Shown piece after piece: positions 4,791 to 12,656 of a stretch of DNA of 15,963 nucleotides. Below the pieces are notes generated by a model, which saw only the letters and a program-made list of their open reading frames with translations, had not been told where the DNA came from and did no database searches. The stretch comes from Thioalkalivibrio nitratireducens. Lineage in GTDB: Bacteria; Pseudomonadota; Gammaproteobacteria; Ectothiorhodospirales; Ectothiorhodospiraceae. The position numbers were made by a program, and so were the translations under genes. The stretch spans positions 1-15,963 of the forward strand of contig JAABSN010000075.1 of assembly GCA_011390385.1 (NCBI GenBank), in the 5' to 3' direction. The first letter of the stretch is position 1; every line of letters begins with the position of its first letter.

Positions 4791-7403
4791 TCAGTACAGT
4801 TCACGCAATTGCTGAACCAGTCGATCGAGCGTTTGTGGCAATTCCTCGGCGAGCGCCTGGGCCTCGGGGGTGCGACCTGCGCGCTTCAGCGATACCACCT
4901 CGGTACCCCGATCATGAAGCTGCCGGTGCAGTCGATCCACCGCGTCATCCGCACGCTCACCGGCAAGCAAGGTCCGGCCGCCGCGATCCAGCCAGCGCCC
5001 GAATCGGCATTCGTGCGCATCCTGTGCGGTTGGCGTGTCGCCTTCGCCGGACAGGTACTCGGCAACGACACGTGTCCAGGCCCGGTGCTCGACCGTGGCC
5101 GACAGCATCGGCAGGCGATCCCTGCTGACGGGCTCCAGGGCCTTCCATGTCGGCGGCGCCTCCCAGGTGCGTGCCCATTGCTCGAAGTCGGGTGCCGGCA
5201 TCGGGCGTGCGATCGCGTATCCCTGGCCGAGCTCGCAGCCGAGCCGCAACAGCATTTCGCCGTGTGCCAGCGTCTCGACCCCTTCTGCAATCACGTCGCG
5301 CCGGAAAGCGGTCGCCAGGCCCAGCACACCTTCCAGGATGGCCAGATCATCCGGGTCTTCCAGCATGTCGATGACAAAGCTGCAGTCGATCTTGAGCAGG
5401 CGCGCCGGCACCTGCTTCAGGTAGGTCAGCGACGAATAACCCGTACCGAAATCGTCGAGCGCGAAGCCCACGCCGAGTTCCCGGCAAGCGGCCATGGTCC
5501 TGGTGACCCGGGGAAAATCCTCGAGGGCACTGGTTTCGAGAACTTCCAATTCCAGTTGTCCGGGATCGACTCCAGGATGCCGGGACAGCAGCACACGCAG
5601 GTTGGCGGCAAAGTCCGGATGTTGCAGATGCAGGGCACTGACATTCACACTGATCGGGACCGATCGTCCTTGAGCGCGCCAGGACTCGATCTGGCTCATT
5701 GCCGTATCCAGCACCCAGGCACCGAGATCGATCACGACCGGTGCGTTCTCGACATTCGGCAGGAATGCCGCGGGTAACAACAGGCCCCGTGTCGGATGCT
5801 GCCAGCGAATCAGGGCTTCCGCACCCAGCAGCTCACCGGTCCGCATGTTGACCTTGGGTTGGTAGTGGAGCACGAACTCCCGATTTCCCAGCGCTTCCTG
5901 GACCTGGGCGACCCCTTCATGGTGTTCGCGGATGTCGCGATCCTGGGCTGCGTCAAACACGTGAAAACGATTGCGGCCGGCCTGCTTGGCCTGGTACATC
6001 GCCTGGTCAGCCTGGCGAATCAACTGGTCCGCGTCGACCGCTTCTGCCTGAGGCCAGAAGGTCACGCCCAGGCTGACAGTGATCTGCAATCTCAGGTTCC
6101 GGAGCTGGAGCGGCTCTTGGACCGCCTCCAGCAGACGCTCGAGCACGGGAATGCTGCTGGATACGCTCGGCAGGTCCACCAGGACGGCGACGAACTCGTC
6201 ACCGCCGATCCGGGCCAGACTGTCGCCTTCGCGCAGCACTTCGGACATTCGGCCTGACACGGCAATCAACAGCTCGTCGCCAATGGTGTGACCATGCGCA
6301 TCGTTGACCTGCTTGAAACCGTCAAGGTCGAGATAGACCAGCGCCAGCTGCTCGCTGCGTCGTCTTGCCTGGCGCATGGCCTGTTGCAGGCGCACCGACA
6401 GTAACAAGCGGTTGGGCAGGTTCGTCAAGGCATCGTAATGTGCGATGTGCTCGAGCCGGTTCTGCTGTTCCTTGATCACGGTGATATCGGAAATCAGCAC
6501 GATGTAGTTCTGGACCTCGCCATCGGCATCGTGAACGGCAGTGATGGTGAGGAACTCGGCGTACAGTTCGCCATCCTTGCGTTGATTCCAGAGTTCTCCA
6601 TACCAGTGGCCCTTGCTGCGCACCTTGTCCCAAATCGCTTCCTCGAAAGCCTTGTCGTTGCTGTCGTGGCTCAGAAAGCCAGGATTCGTTCCCAGTAATT
6701 CGTCGGCACCATAGCCGGTGATCGTGGAAAACGCGTCATTGACCTGGAGGATCGTGGTGTTCAGATCGACAATGGCAATGCCTTCGCGCGCGTGGGTGAA
6801 GACACTCGCTGCAAGCCGCAGCGATTGCTCCGCCTGCTTGCGCTCGGTCGCGTCACTGATCGTCAGGCGAGTGACGAACGCGCCGTCGTCTTCGCGCGCG
6901 CTGGTCGAGTTCAGACTCGCCCAGAAGACCGCGCCATCCGGTCTGAGCAGGCGCAGGTCCTGTTCCGGTGGCTGGTCCGAGTCGCGGAGTTTCCTGCGGT
7001 ACAGATAGAACAGGTCCTGATCTTCCCTGGAGACAAAACGAGGAAACTGCTGACCAATGAGCTCGGAACGATGGATGCCCAGCATGCCGCACGCAGTGAG
7101 GTTTGCCTGGAGAACGGTCCCCTTCTCGCTGAGCGTGCAGTAGCCGACCGGTGCCAGATCGTACAGGTCGAAGTAGCGTTTGCGACTGGTTTCGAGCAGC
7201 TCCTGGGCCGTCTGCAGCTCCTCGTTCTGCATCTCCAGCTCGACCTGGTGCACCTGCAGCTCGTGCACGATCCGTCGCGTGTGCTCGGGCATTTCCATGC
7301 AGGGAATGTCTGGTGGCGTGGACTGGAGCCTCGCTTCGGCGCGCTCGCGCAGGGTTGTGGCATCGTGGGACACCACGGCAGCGGGTTTGTGCTTGCGCTT
7401 CAT
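4791..7403 (-). CDS. PAS-PAS-GGDEF-EAL-CZB c-di-GMP enzyme with zinc-binding tail
   Basis: The 870-residue protein probably both makes and degrades c-di-GMP. Residues 35-75 form a helical linker, followed by two PAS domains (about 75-187 and 195-310). The GGDEF domain (about 318-485) has intact GGDEF at 400-404 and an I-site REGD at 391-394. The EAL domain (about 495-745) keeps its catalytic set: EAL at 529-531, SVNVSA, ELEVLE, DDFGTGYSS at 650-658, LKIDCS, IAEGVET and QGYA. The C-terminus (about 770-870) matches a CZB domain. Putative zinc ligands are H773, C799 (in CRFGRW), H826 and H830, with spacings of 26, 27 and 4, close to those of E. coli DgcZ. Start ATG at 7403 was chosen because GGAGG lies seven bases upstream; an in-frame ATG at 7421 sits before that site. 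It follows the CheB-CheR gene by 40 bp, so they form an operon. Confidence 0.93.
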   Translation of the reverse strand: MKRKHKPAAVVSHDATTLRERAEARLQSTPPDIPCMEMPEHTRRIVHELQVHQVELEMQNEELQTAQELLETSRKRYFDLYDLAPVGYCTLSEKGTVLQANLTACGMLGIHRSELIGQQFPRFVSREDQDLFYLYRRKLRDSDQPPEQDLRLLRPDGAVFWASLNSTSAREDDGAFVTRLTISDATERKQAEQSLRLAASVFTHAREGIAIVDLNTTILQVNDAFSTITGYGADELLGTNPGFLSHDSNDKAFEEAIWDKVRSKGHWYGELWNQRKDGELYAEFLTITAVHDADGEVQNYIVLISDITVIKEQQNRLEHIAHYDALTNLPNRLLLSVRLQQAMRQARRRSEQLALVYLDLDGFKQVNDAHGHTIGDELLIAVSGRMSEVLREGDSLARIGGDEFVAVLVDLPSVSSSIPVLERLLEAVQEPLQLRNLRLQITVSLGVTFWPQAEAVDADQLIRQADQAMYQAKQAGRNRFHVFDAAQDRDIREHHEGVAQVQEALGNREFVLHYQPKVNMRTGELLGAEALIRWQHPTRGLLLPAAFLPNVENAPVVIDLGAWVLDTAMSQIESWRAQGRSVPISVNVSALHLQHPDFAANLRVLLSRHPGVDPGQLELEVLETSALEDFPRVTRTMAACRELGVGFALDDFGTGYSSLTYLKQVPARLLKIDCSFVIDMLEDPDDLAILEGVLGLATAFRRDVIAEGVETLAHGEMLLRLGCELGQGYAIARPMPAPDFEQWARTWEAPPTWKALEPVSRDRLPMLSATVEHRAWTRVVAEYLSGEGDTPTAQDAHECRFGRWLDRGGRTLLAGERADDAVDRLHRQLHDRGTEVVSLKRAGRTPEAQALAEELPQTLDRLVQQLRELY

Positions 7404-7443
7404 GCGTTTTCCTCCGAGCATGGCATGCCGAGGGTGCCTCGCA

Positions 7444-10398
7444 TTACGGCGGCGTCACTTCACGGTAGGCGGATGTGAGGCCGATGACGGCCCCGGAATC
7501 ATCATGTAGCGGTTCGAGCGTGAGATCCACAAGGCGACGCTGCCCGTCAATCGTCATCCAGACGTTCTTGCGCATACCGGTACCGGCTTTCAGCACGTGT
7601 CGTTTCATGCTTATCAGCCGGGTTCCCTCGTCTTCGGGAAAGAGGTCTTGATCGGTCTTGCCAATGATTGTTTCCTCCTCGCTGCCCTGCCGGGGATCAT
7701 GCATCCACGTGTAGCGTAGTTCCCTGTCCTGGCTGGACAAGACCATGGAGGTACTGTCGAGTGCGACGCGCAGCCGTTCCTCGTTCGCCCGCAGCACTTC
7801 GTGGGCCTGCTTGGTCTCGGTGATGTCCACAAAGGAAATGACGGCACCTTCAACGACGTTGTCGATGGTGCGGTAGGGCTGGATGCGCATTCGGTACCAC
7901 TGCCCGTTGCTGCTTTCCACGTCGAGCGACCTGGGGTCGAGGGTATCGAGCACCGCTTTGATGTCCGCGGACAGCGTGTCGTATGCGACGAGATTGGAAA
8001 CGATGTGGCTGATCGGTCGCCCGACGTCGTTCATGATCAGGTTGATGATCTGCGTCGAGGCGGGCGTAAAGCGGAGAATCTTCAACTCGTGGTCGACGAA
8101 GATGGTGGCGATGCCGGTGCCGGCCAACAGGTTGTTCATGTCGTTGTTGGTCTGCGACAGGTCAGCCACCTTCGTCTGCAGCTCGGCGTTGACCGTGGAC
8201 AGCTCCTCGTTCACCGACTGCAGTTCCTCCTTGGAGGTTTCCAGCTCCTCGTTGGTGGATTGCAGTTCTTCGTTGACCGATTGCATTTCCTCGTTCGAGG
8301 ATTCCAGTTCCTCTCGAACACTCTGGAGGTAGTCCTCCTTGGCGCCAAGTTCGCGCCTGAGCCGTGCAATCTCGGCTTCGGCATCCTGGTCGACCGATGC
8401 CGACGACGGCGGATCACCGAGCGGCTCGCGCGCGGCAGGCTCCGGGGTCCGCTCCAGTATGACCAGGAAGAGCGGTTGCCCGGCGGTCATGGATGGGTCG
8501 ACCATCACCGGCCGGACCGTCAGCGTGACCGTGGAGAAATCGCCATTGGTCCTGACTCGCAGCACCGGGCAGCGCGAAATCTGGCCGGTCCTGGCGGTCT
8601 TGTGCAACGCGATGGTGAGGTCCCGTCGCAAGCCTTCCCGGGCCATCTTCAGAATATTGTTGGTCCCGCTTTCACCAATTGCAGGCTCCAGGTACATGCC
8701 GGCATGGCCGTGGAGATAGAACAGGTCTCCGTCGGCGTTCACCAGTGCTCCGACCTGGACGACCTGCTCCAGCAACGCCTGTTCGGTGAGTTTACGCAAC
8801 GGCAGCTTTTCCCCGGCGCTCGGTGTTCCGATTGCCTGTCGAGGTGTCACGTCTGCGCTCGTCAGTTGCGGCACAAAGCCTGCGGGGGATCTCGTACCGA
8901 TGGGATCGTCCTTGCGCTGGTAGATCTTCTGCCGTCGCTCCAGCGTGGAAAACAGGTTCCCGAACTCGCTGACGCTCTCGGAGGAGCCCAGGAAGAGGAA
9001 GCCGTCGCGGTTGAGCGCGTAGTGAAACAACGGGATCAGCTTCTTCTTCAAGTCGCCATTCAGGTAGATCAGCAGGTTGCGGCAACTGATCAGGTCGAGC
9101 CGGGAAAAGGGCGGGTCGCGGATCAGATTGTGCTCGGAAAAGATCAGCATGCTGCGGATGCGTTTGTTAACGCGGTAGGCTCCGCCGCCCGGCTCGACCG
9201 AGAAGAACCGCGCGAGTCGTTCCGGCGTCAGGTCAGTGGCGATGGATGCCGGGTAGATTCCGGTTCTGGCGACCGCGAGGGCCTGGCTGTCGATGTCGGT
9301 GGCAAAAACCTGGATCTTCGGGCTCTGCTTCCGTTGCGCCAGCTCCTCGGCAAGCAGAATGGCCAGGGAGTAAGCTTCCTCGCCGGTCGAGCAGCCGGGC
9401 ACCCAGATGCGCACGGAGCCGTCCGCACCCTGGTCGGCGAGCAGCCTGGGGATGGCCTGCTGTTCCAGCGCCTCGAACGCCTCGCGGTCGCGAAAGAAAC
9501 GGGTCACGCCGATCAGCATGTCGCGGAACAGCGCGTCGAGCTCCCCGGGTGAATGCTGAACGAACTGGGCGTAGCCATCGGCGGTTTCGATCTGGTGAAC
9601 CGCCATGCGCCGTTCGATGCGCCGTTGGATGGTCGACGGCTTGTACTGGGAAAAGTCGTGCCCTGTCTGGTTGCGCAGCAGGGTAATGATCGTTCCGAAC
9701 GATGGGTCCGATCCTTGTTCTCGGGTGGCTTGTCGTCGATGCTTGCCGAAAGCCTGACGCGCGTAGGCGATGAGCCGGGCGGGCATCTCGGCCGGCGTCA
9801 GTTCGAAGTCCACCAGGCCCGTGGCGATGGCGTTGCGTGGCATTCCTTCGAATTCAGCGGATTCCGGGGTCTGGGCCATGACCATGCCGCCCTCACCCTT
9901 GATGGCCCGCACTCCAAGCGTACCGTCGCTGCCGGTGCCCGAGAGCACGACGCCGATCGCCCGATCGCGCTGGTCGTGGGCCAGCGAACGGAAGAAATGG
10001 TCAATCGGTAGCCTTTGACCACGCGGCGCCACGGGATCCACCAGCTGCAGCGTGCCATTCGAGAAGGCCATGTCGCGATTCGGTGGGATGATGTAGGCGC
10101 AGTTGTTCGCTACCTGCATGCCGTCTTCGACCTCGAACACCTGCATGCGGGTACAGCGCCGGACCAGGTCCGACAGGATGCTGTGATGATCGGGGGCGAG
10201 GTGCTGCACGAGGACGAAGGCCATGCCCGGATCCGTCGTTGCGGGCATGCCGGAAAAGAAGGCTTCGAACGCCGCCAGGCCACCCGCGGAAGCCCCGACG
10301 CCGACGATCGGAAAGCCGTCGGAGAGCGGTCCACCATCCGACGGCACGCCTTCCGACCTCTCGGCAGGCATGTTTTCCGCTGCGGATTCTGGTTTCAT
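7444..10398 (-). CDS. CheB-CheR-coiled coil-PAS-PAS fusion protein
   Basis: This 984-residue protein fuses chemotaxis methylesterase and methyltransferase modules. The CheB part (about 29-215) has the catalytic triad S37 (GVGASAGG), H66 (LVQHLAPDHH) and D158 (SGTGSDG), but no N-terminal receiver domain. The CheR part (about 230-495) has the SAM site VPGCSTGEEAYS (333-344), FATDID and LISCRNLLIYL. A heptad-rich coiled coil (about 676-757, repeated NEELQST/SVNEEL) leads to a PAS_10-like domain (about 750-870) and a last PAS domain (about 872-984). No histidine kinase or HATPase domain follows, unlike many relatives. The start ATG at 10398 has GGGAG about eight bases upstream; an in-frame start at 10482 has none and would pass through repeat-like sequence. 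It is the first gene of an operon with the GGDEF-EAL-CZB gene, which likely carries the output. Substrates are presumably receptor glutamates, but none are encoded here. Confidence 0.93.
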   Translation of the reverse strand: MKPESAAENMPAERSEGVPSDGGPLSDGFPIVGVGASAGGLAAFEAFFSGMPATTDPGMAFVLVQHLAPDHHSILSDLVRRCTRMQVFEVEDGMQVANNCAYIIPPNRDMAFSNGTLQLVDPVAPRGQRLPIDHFFRSLAHDQRDRAIGVVLSGTGSDGTLGVRAIKGEGGMVMAQTPESAEFEGMPRNAIATGLVDFELTPAEMPARLIAYARQAFGKHRRQATREQGSDPSFGTIITLLRNQTGHDFSQYKPSTIQRRIERRMAVHQIETADGYAQFVQHSPGELDALFRDMLIGVTRFFRDREAFEALEQQAIPRLLADQGADGSVRIWVPGCSTGEEAYSLAILLAEELAQRKQSPKIQVFATDIDSQALAVARTGIYPASIATDLTPERLARFFSVEPGGGAYRVNKRIRSMLIFSEHNLIRDPPFSRLDLISCRNLLIYLNGDLKKKLIPLFHYALNRDGFLFLGSSESVSEFGNLFSTLERRQKIYQRKDDPIGTRSPAGFVPQLTSADVTPRQAIGTPSAGEKLPLRKLTEQALLEQVVQVGALVNADGDLFYLHGHAGMYLEPAIGESGTNNILKMAREGLRRDLTIALHKTARTGQISRCPVLRVRTNGDFSTVTLTVRPVMVDPSMTAGQPLFLVILERTPEPAAREPLGDPPSSASVDQDAEAEIARLRRELGAKEDYLQSVREELESSNEEMQSVNEELQSTNEELETSKEELQSVNEELSTVNAELQTKVADLSQTNNDMNNLLAGTGIATIFVDHELKILRFTPASTQIINLIMNDVGRPISHIVSNLVAYDTLSADIKAVLDTLDPRSLDVESSNGQWYRMRIQPYRTIDNVVEGAVISFVDITETKQAHEVLRANEERLRVALDSTSMVLSSQDRELRYTWMHDPRQGSEEETIIGKTDQDLFPEDEGTRLISMKRHVLKAGTGMRKNVWMTIDGQRRLVDLTLEPLHDDSGAVIGLTSAYREVTPP

Positions 10399-10460
10399 TC
10401 GATCAACTCCCGGCCACCCACTGTACACCGATTGCTGGCCTTTGTGCGAATGCCACTGGA

Positions 10461-10495
10461 ACAAACCTGGACACCTGAACAAGCCCGGAAACCCA
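10461..10495 (-). repeat. Two degenerate type A repeat copies
   Basis: ACAAACCTGGACACCTG (from 10461) and ACAAGCCCGGAAACCCAAC (to about 10495) look like diverged type A units in the same orientation as those near the RAYT gene. They lie 63-97 bp upstream of the CheB-CheR start, in its probable promoter region. Confidence 0.45.
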
Positions 10496-10776
10496 ACCCC
10501 CGGGCGCTTTCCTAATGCTGTTCTTTGGACGCGAGATGAATGACTGGCGCGCGCCAGTGGTCATCGCAATCGGGTGCTGTTGTCTTGAAGATCAGAGAAC
10601 CAGGAGATGTCGTGATTGGATCGCGTGGATGGACCGCGTGGACATCCATTCCTTCTAATGACCCAGTCCTGCGTCCGGGGTATTCCTGTGCGCTGGGTGT
10701 CCGCGAATCAAGGTCCCTGGCCATCTCGAAAAACGAATCATCGGGTCAGTTGAAGCTGATGGCGCCACTCAACGAG
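10496..10776. other. Intergenic region without a recognisable gene
   Basis: Open frames on both strands here resemble no protein family and lack ribosome sites. The stretch contains the 16-bp perfect palindrome ACTGGCGCGCGCCAGT at 10543-10558 and a degenerate type B repeat (TGGGTGTCCGCG) at 10694-10705. It separates the CheB-CheR operon from the structured element at 10777. Confidence 0.5.
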
Positions 10777-10924
10777 CTTACTATTAACCCGGCAATCAAA
10801 TAGATTGCCGGGTGAATGCCCGGCCGGAACGGCCGGGACCGCGAAGCGAAGGCATTTGCGGACATGTGCCGCAAATGCCGTGCAACGAATACCGTAGGAA
10901 TCTCGTTGCCGGGTTAATAGTAAG
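10777..10924. repeat. 148-bp inverted-repeat element with four internal hairpins
   Basis: The ends are perfect 19-bp inverted repeats: CTTACTATTAACCCGGCAA (10777-10795) and its complement at 10906-10924. Inside are four perfect stems: 10788-10797/10803-10812 (10 bp, loop AAATA), 10819-10826/10830-10837 (8 bp, loop GAA), 10851-10861/10869-10879 (11 bp, 7-nt loop) and 10882-10888/10903-10909 (7 bp). The left arm can pair either with its neighbour at 10805-10812 or with the far end at 10906-10913, because TTGCCGGG occurs at both. With only the outer 11 bp paired, all four hairpins fit at once as a cloverleaf. It begins 46 bp beyond the stop of the HD-GYP gene. No T run marks it as a simple terminator. 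It could be a MITE-like mobile repeat, a structured RNA or a 3'-end processing element. Confidence 0.85.
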
Positions 10925-10970
10925 ATCCTGCTGATCTCCGACCACGATAAACCAGAGGCCTCGGCTGATT

Positions 10971-12020
10971 TCAGCGCGCCCAATGAAAGCCGTCTTCCCG
11001 AAACAGCTTGAGGCATGCATCGACACACTCGACACAGTACATCGTACCGCGTCCTTTCTCTATCTCAGCTAACGCAACCTCGGTTCCCAAAGCAGGACGG
11101 TATGGGCGATGCGACGTGATTGCTTCAACAACATCAGCGACTGCAATCACTTTCGCCTCAGGAATGATTTCATCGCCAGATAGACCATATGGATAGCCAG
11201 TGCCATTCAGACGTTCGTGATGCTGGGCAATCATGTCCTTGATGGGCCATGGGAACTCCACATCGGCAACGATGTCATGCCCCACCTCAGGATGCTTCTT
11301 GATGAGACTGAATTCTTCCTTCGATAATCTGCCTGGCTTGCTCAACAGCTCAGCAGGCACATAGATCTTACCGATATCATGGATTTCCGCACCGAGGCGA
11401 ACTCCCTCGATCCGGTTTTTGTCCCAGCCTCGGGCTTCGGCGATTGCGACAGCCAGTTTGCTGACATTTCTCTGGTGGCCTGCCGTATGCGGATCACGAC
11501 GTTCGAGAGCGTTGGAAATAGCACGGACGGTCTGGCTCAGCGCCCGTGCGAGTTGCTGCTCGCTTTCCTTGAGCCTCGTAAGCACCTCCACGAGAAGTAT
11601 GGCGCCCACAACGACACCCTCATCGTTCTCTATTGGATCCATCTCCCATCGTGACCACTGAGTATGACCGTCCAGTCGAACAAAAGACTCATCCCGGTCA
11701 CTGCGCAAACGCTCGCCGCGAAGACATCGTTGGTGAACCTCCTTCCAGCGCTCCGGGACTTCGGGGAAAACGTCGTAGTGACAAACCCCGATGATGTCTG
11801 CAAGCTCCACACCGAAATTGGTCGCCCAGCGCTCGTTGGCAGCCACATAGCGCATTTTTGCATCAAAAACAGCGATAGGCGCAGGAACCAAAGAGATGAG
11901 CTCTCGCAATTCCGGAAAGTTAAGGAAATCGGGGTTCGTGATCCGCACGAGCTGGACCCCCTGAATCTGATTCGTGAGAGAGTGCTCATGTCCGCTTCGA
12001 GGGGCGAACAACGTGACCAT
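10971..12020 (-). CDS. PAS-HD-GYP c-di-GMP phosphodiesterase
   Basis: The protein (349 residues from ATG 12020) is predicted to hydrolyse c-di-GMP through a metal-dependent HD-GYP domain. A PAS domain fills about residues 30-150, with the QWSRWEMDPIEN...GAILLVEV end typical of sensor PAS folds. The HD-GYP domain (about 160-340) carries ERRDPHTAGH, the HD pair at 214-215 in IHDIGKIYVP, HPEVGHDI, HHERLNGTGYP with GYP at 275-277, and AVADVVEAITSHRPYRPA. All signature residues look intact. The start is uncertain: TTG 12044 and ATG 12020 have weak ribosome sites, while GTG 11948 has a good AGGGGG eight bases upstream and would remove a poorly conserved N-terminus. No membrane segment is seen. The gene stands alone, with the inverted-repeat element after it and an EAL fragment before it. 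Confidence 0.9.
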   Translation of the reverse strand: MVTLFAPRSGHEHSLTNQIQGVQLVRITNPDFLNFPELRELISLVPAPIAVFDAKMRYVAANERWATNFGVELADIIGVCHYDVFPEVPERWKEVHQRCLRGERLRSDRDESFVRLDGHTQWSRWEMDPIENDEGVVVGAILLVEVLTRLKESEQQLARALSQTVRAISNALERRDPHTAGHQRNVSKLAVAIAEARGWDKNRIEGVRLGAEIHDIGKIYVPAELLSKPGRLSKEEFSLIKKHPEVGHDIVADVEFPWPIKDMIAQHHERLNGTGYPYGLSGDEIIPEAKVIAVADVVEAITSHRPYRPALGTEVALAEIEKGRGTMYCVECVDACLKLFREDGFHWAR

Positions 12021-12182
12021 ATATGGACGCTGCCTTCTGGTCAAGCCTGAGTCCGGGTTTTTCCGCTTGAGTCGGACCGCTCATGACACCGGCCCGTCTG
12101 CTCCCGGCAGAACGCGGGGTCCCCTGGTCTCCGGATTGCCGCGCGATCCGGGTCCGCTGCGAGGTCACTGTGTCTGGAAAAG

Positions 12183-12311
12183 TTACGTGCCAAGGTACTT
12201 CTCGAACTCCGCGATTGGCAGCGGTGGAGTAAAGAAGAACCCCTGAAATCGGTCGCAATCACTGCACAGAAGAAACGCCCGCTGGTCTTCGGTCTCTACA
12301 CCTTGCGTCCG
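12183..12311 (-). pseudogene. EAL-domain C-terminal fragment
   Basis: On the minus strand a frame ending in TAA (12185-12183) reads TQGVETEDQRAFLLCSDCDR and then FQGFFFTPPLPIAEFEKYLG. This matches the last third of an EAL phosphodiesterase, where EGVET and the QGY(x)F(x)xPLP segment occur. Similarity stops near 12311. The frame is closed by a TGA at about 12371, and the EAL, DDFGTG and other catalytic segments are absent. It is a relic of a c-di-GMP phosphodiesterase gene, too short to function. The glutamate of AEGVET is replaced by Gln in TQGVET. Confidence 0.8.
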
Positions 12312-12656
12312 GTTCTCTTGACAGGAAAGCTTACGCTCGTTTACTCTGCCGCCAGCGTCAGTTCGGCGTCATATTACCTTGGAGACCGTCAGCTGATACG
12401 AATGACCTTCGCGGCTGGACCACAGCCCGGCGGCAATGAAACGGGCGGTGCTGAGTCCGGATGGCGTCGGGGTCGGTCGCAGGTTCAAGCCCGCAGGACT
12501 CACGATTTACCCCTTTCTGCGCATTCGGGCCGTTGCCGTAATGCCTCGAAGGCTTGCGTGTCATCACCCGTTCGAGCTTGGCTGATCAGCGGTGCCAAAT
12601 CGGGGCCATGCCACACCTCGAAGACTTTTGTAACCGTAGAATAACAAGGCTTGCTA
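12312..12656. other. Intergenic region upstream of the secreted-protein gene
   Basis: No supported gene is seen. A 48-codon plus-strand frame (ATG 12436) and a minus-strand frame (12500-12691) look like neither known families nor genes with ribosome sites. A tRNA T-arm-like string near 12481-12496 does not fold. The promoter of the gene at 12657 must lie here, but I cannot place it with confidence. Confidence 0.45.

Noticed and set aside
7801..9552. Long plus-strand frame of 583 codons
   Set aside because: It is entirely antisense to the CheB-CheR-PAS gene, whose catalytic motifs are intact, and its translation resembles no protein family.
10399..10482. Upstream start of the CheB-CheR protein
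   Set aside because: The extra 28 residues lack a ribosome site and approach degenerate repeats, while ATG 10398 has GGGAG at proper spacing.
10777..10924. Integron attC site
   Set aside because: The ends do not fit the RYYYAAC / GTTRRRY core sites, and there is no integrase or cassette structure.
10777..10924. c-di-GMP riboswitch upstream of the CheB-CheR operon
   Set aside because: I see no conserved GEMM-type sequence pattern, and the element lies about 380 bp from the start codon with terminal inverted repeats unlike a riboswitch.
12461..12520. tRNA gene suggested by GGTTCAAGCC on the plus strand
   Set aside because: The T-stem does not pair beyond two bases, and no acceptor or anticodon arm can be built around it.
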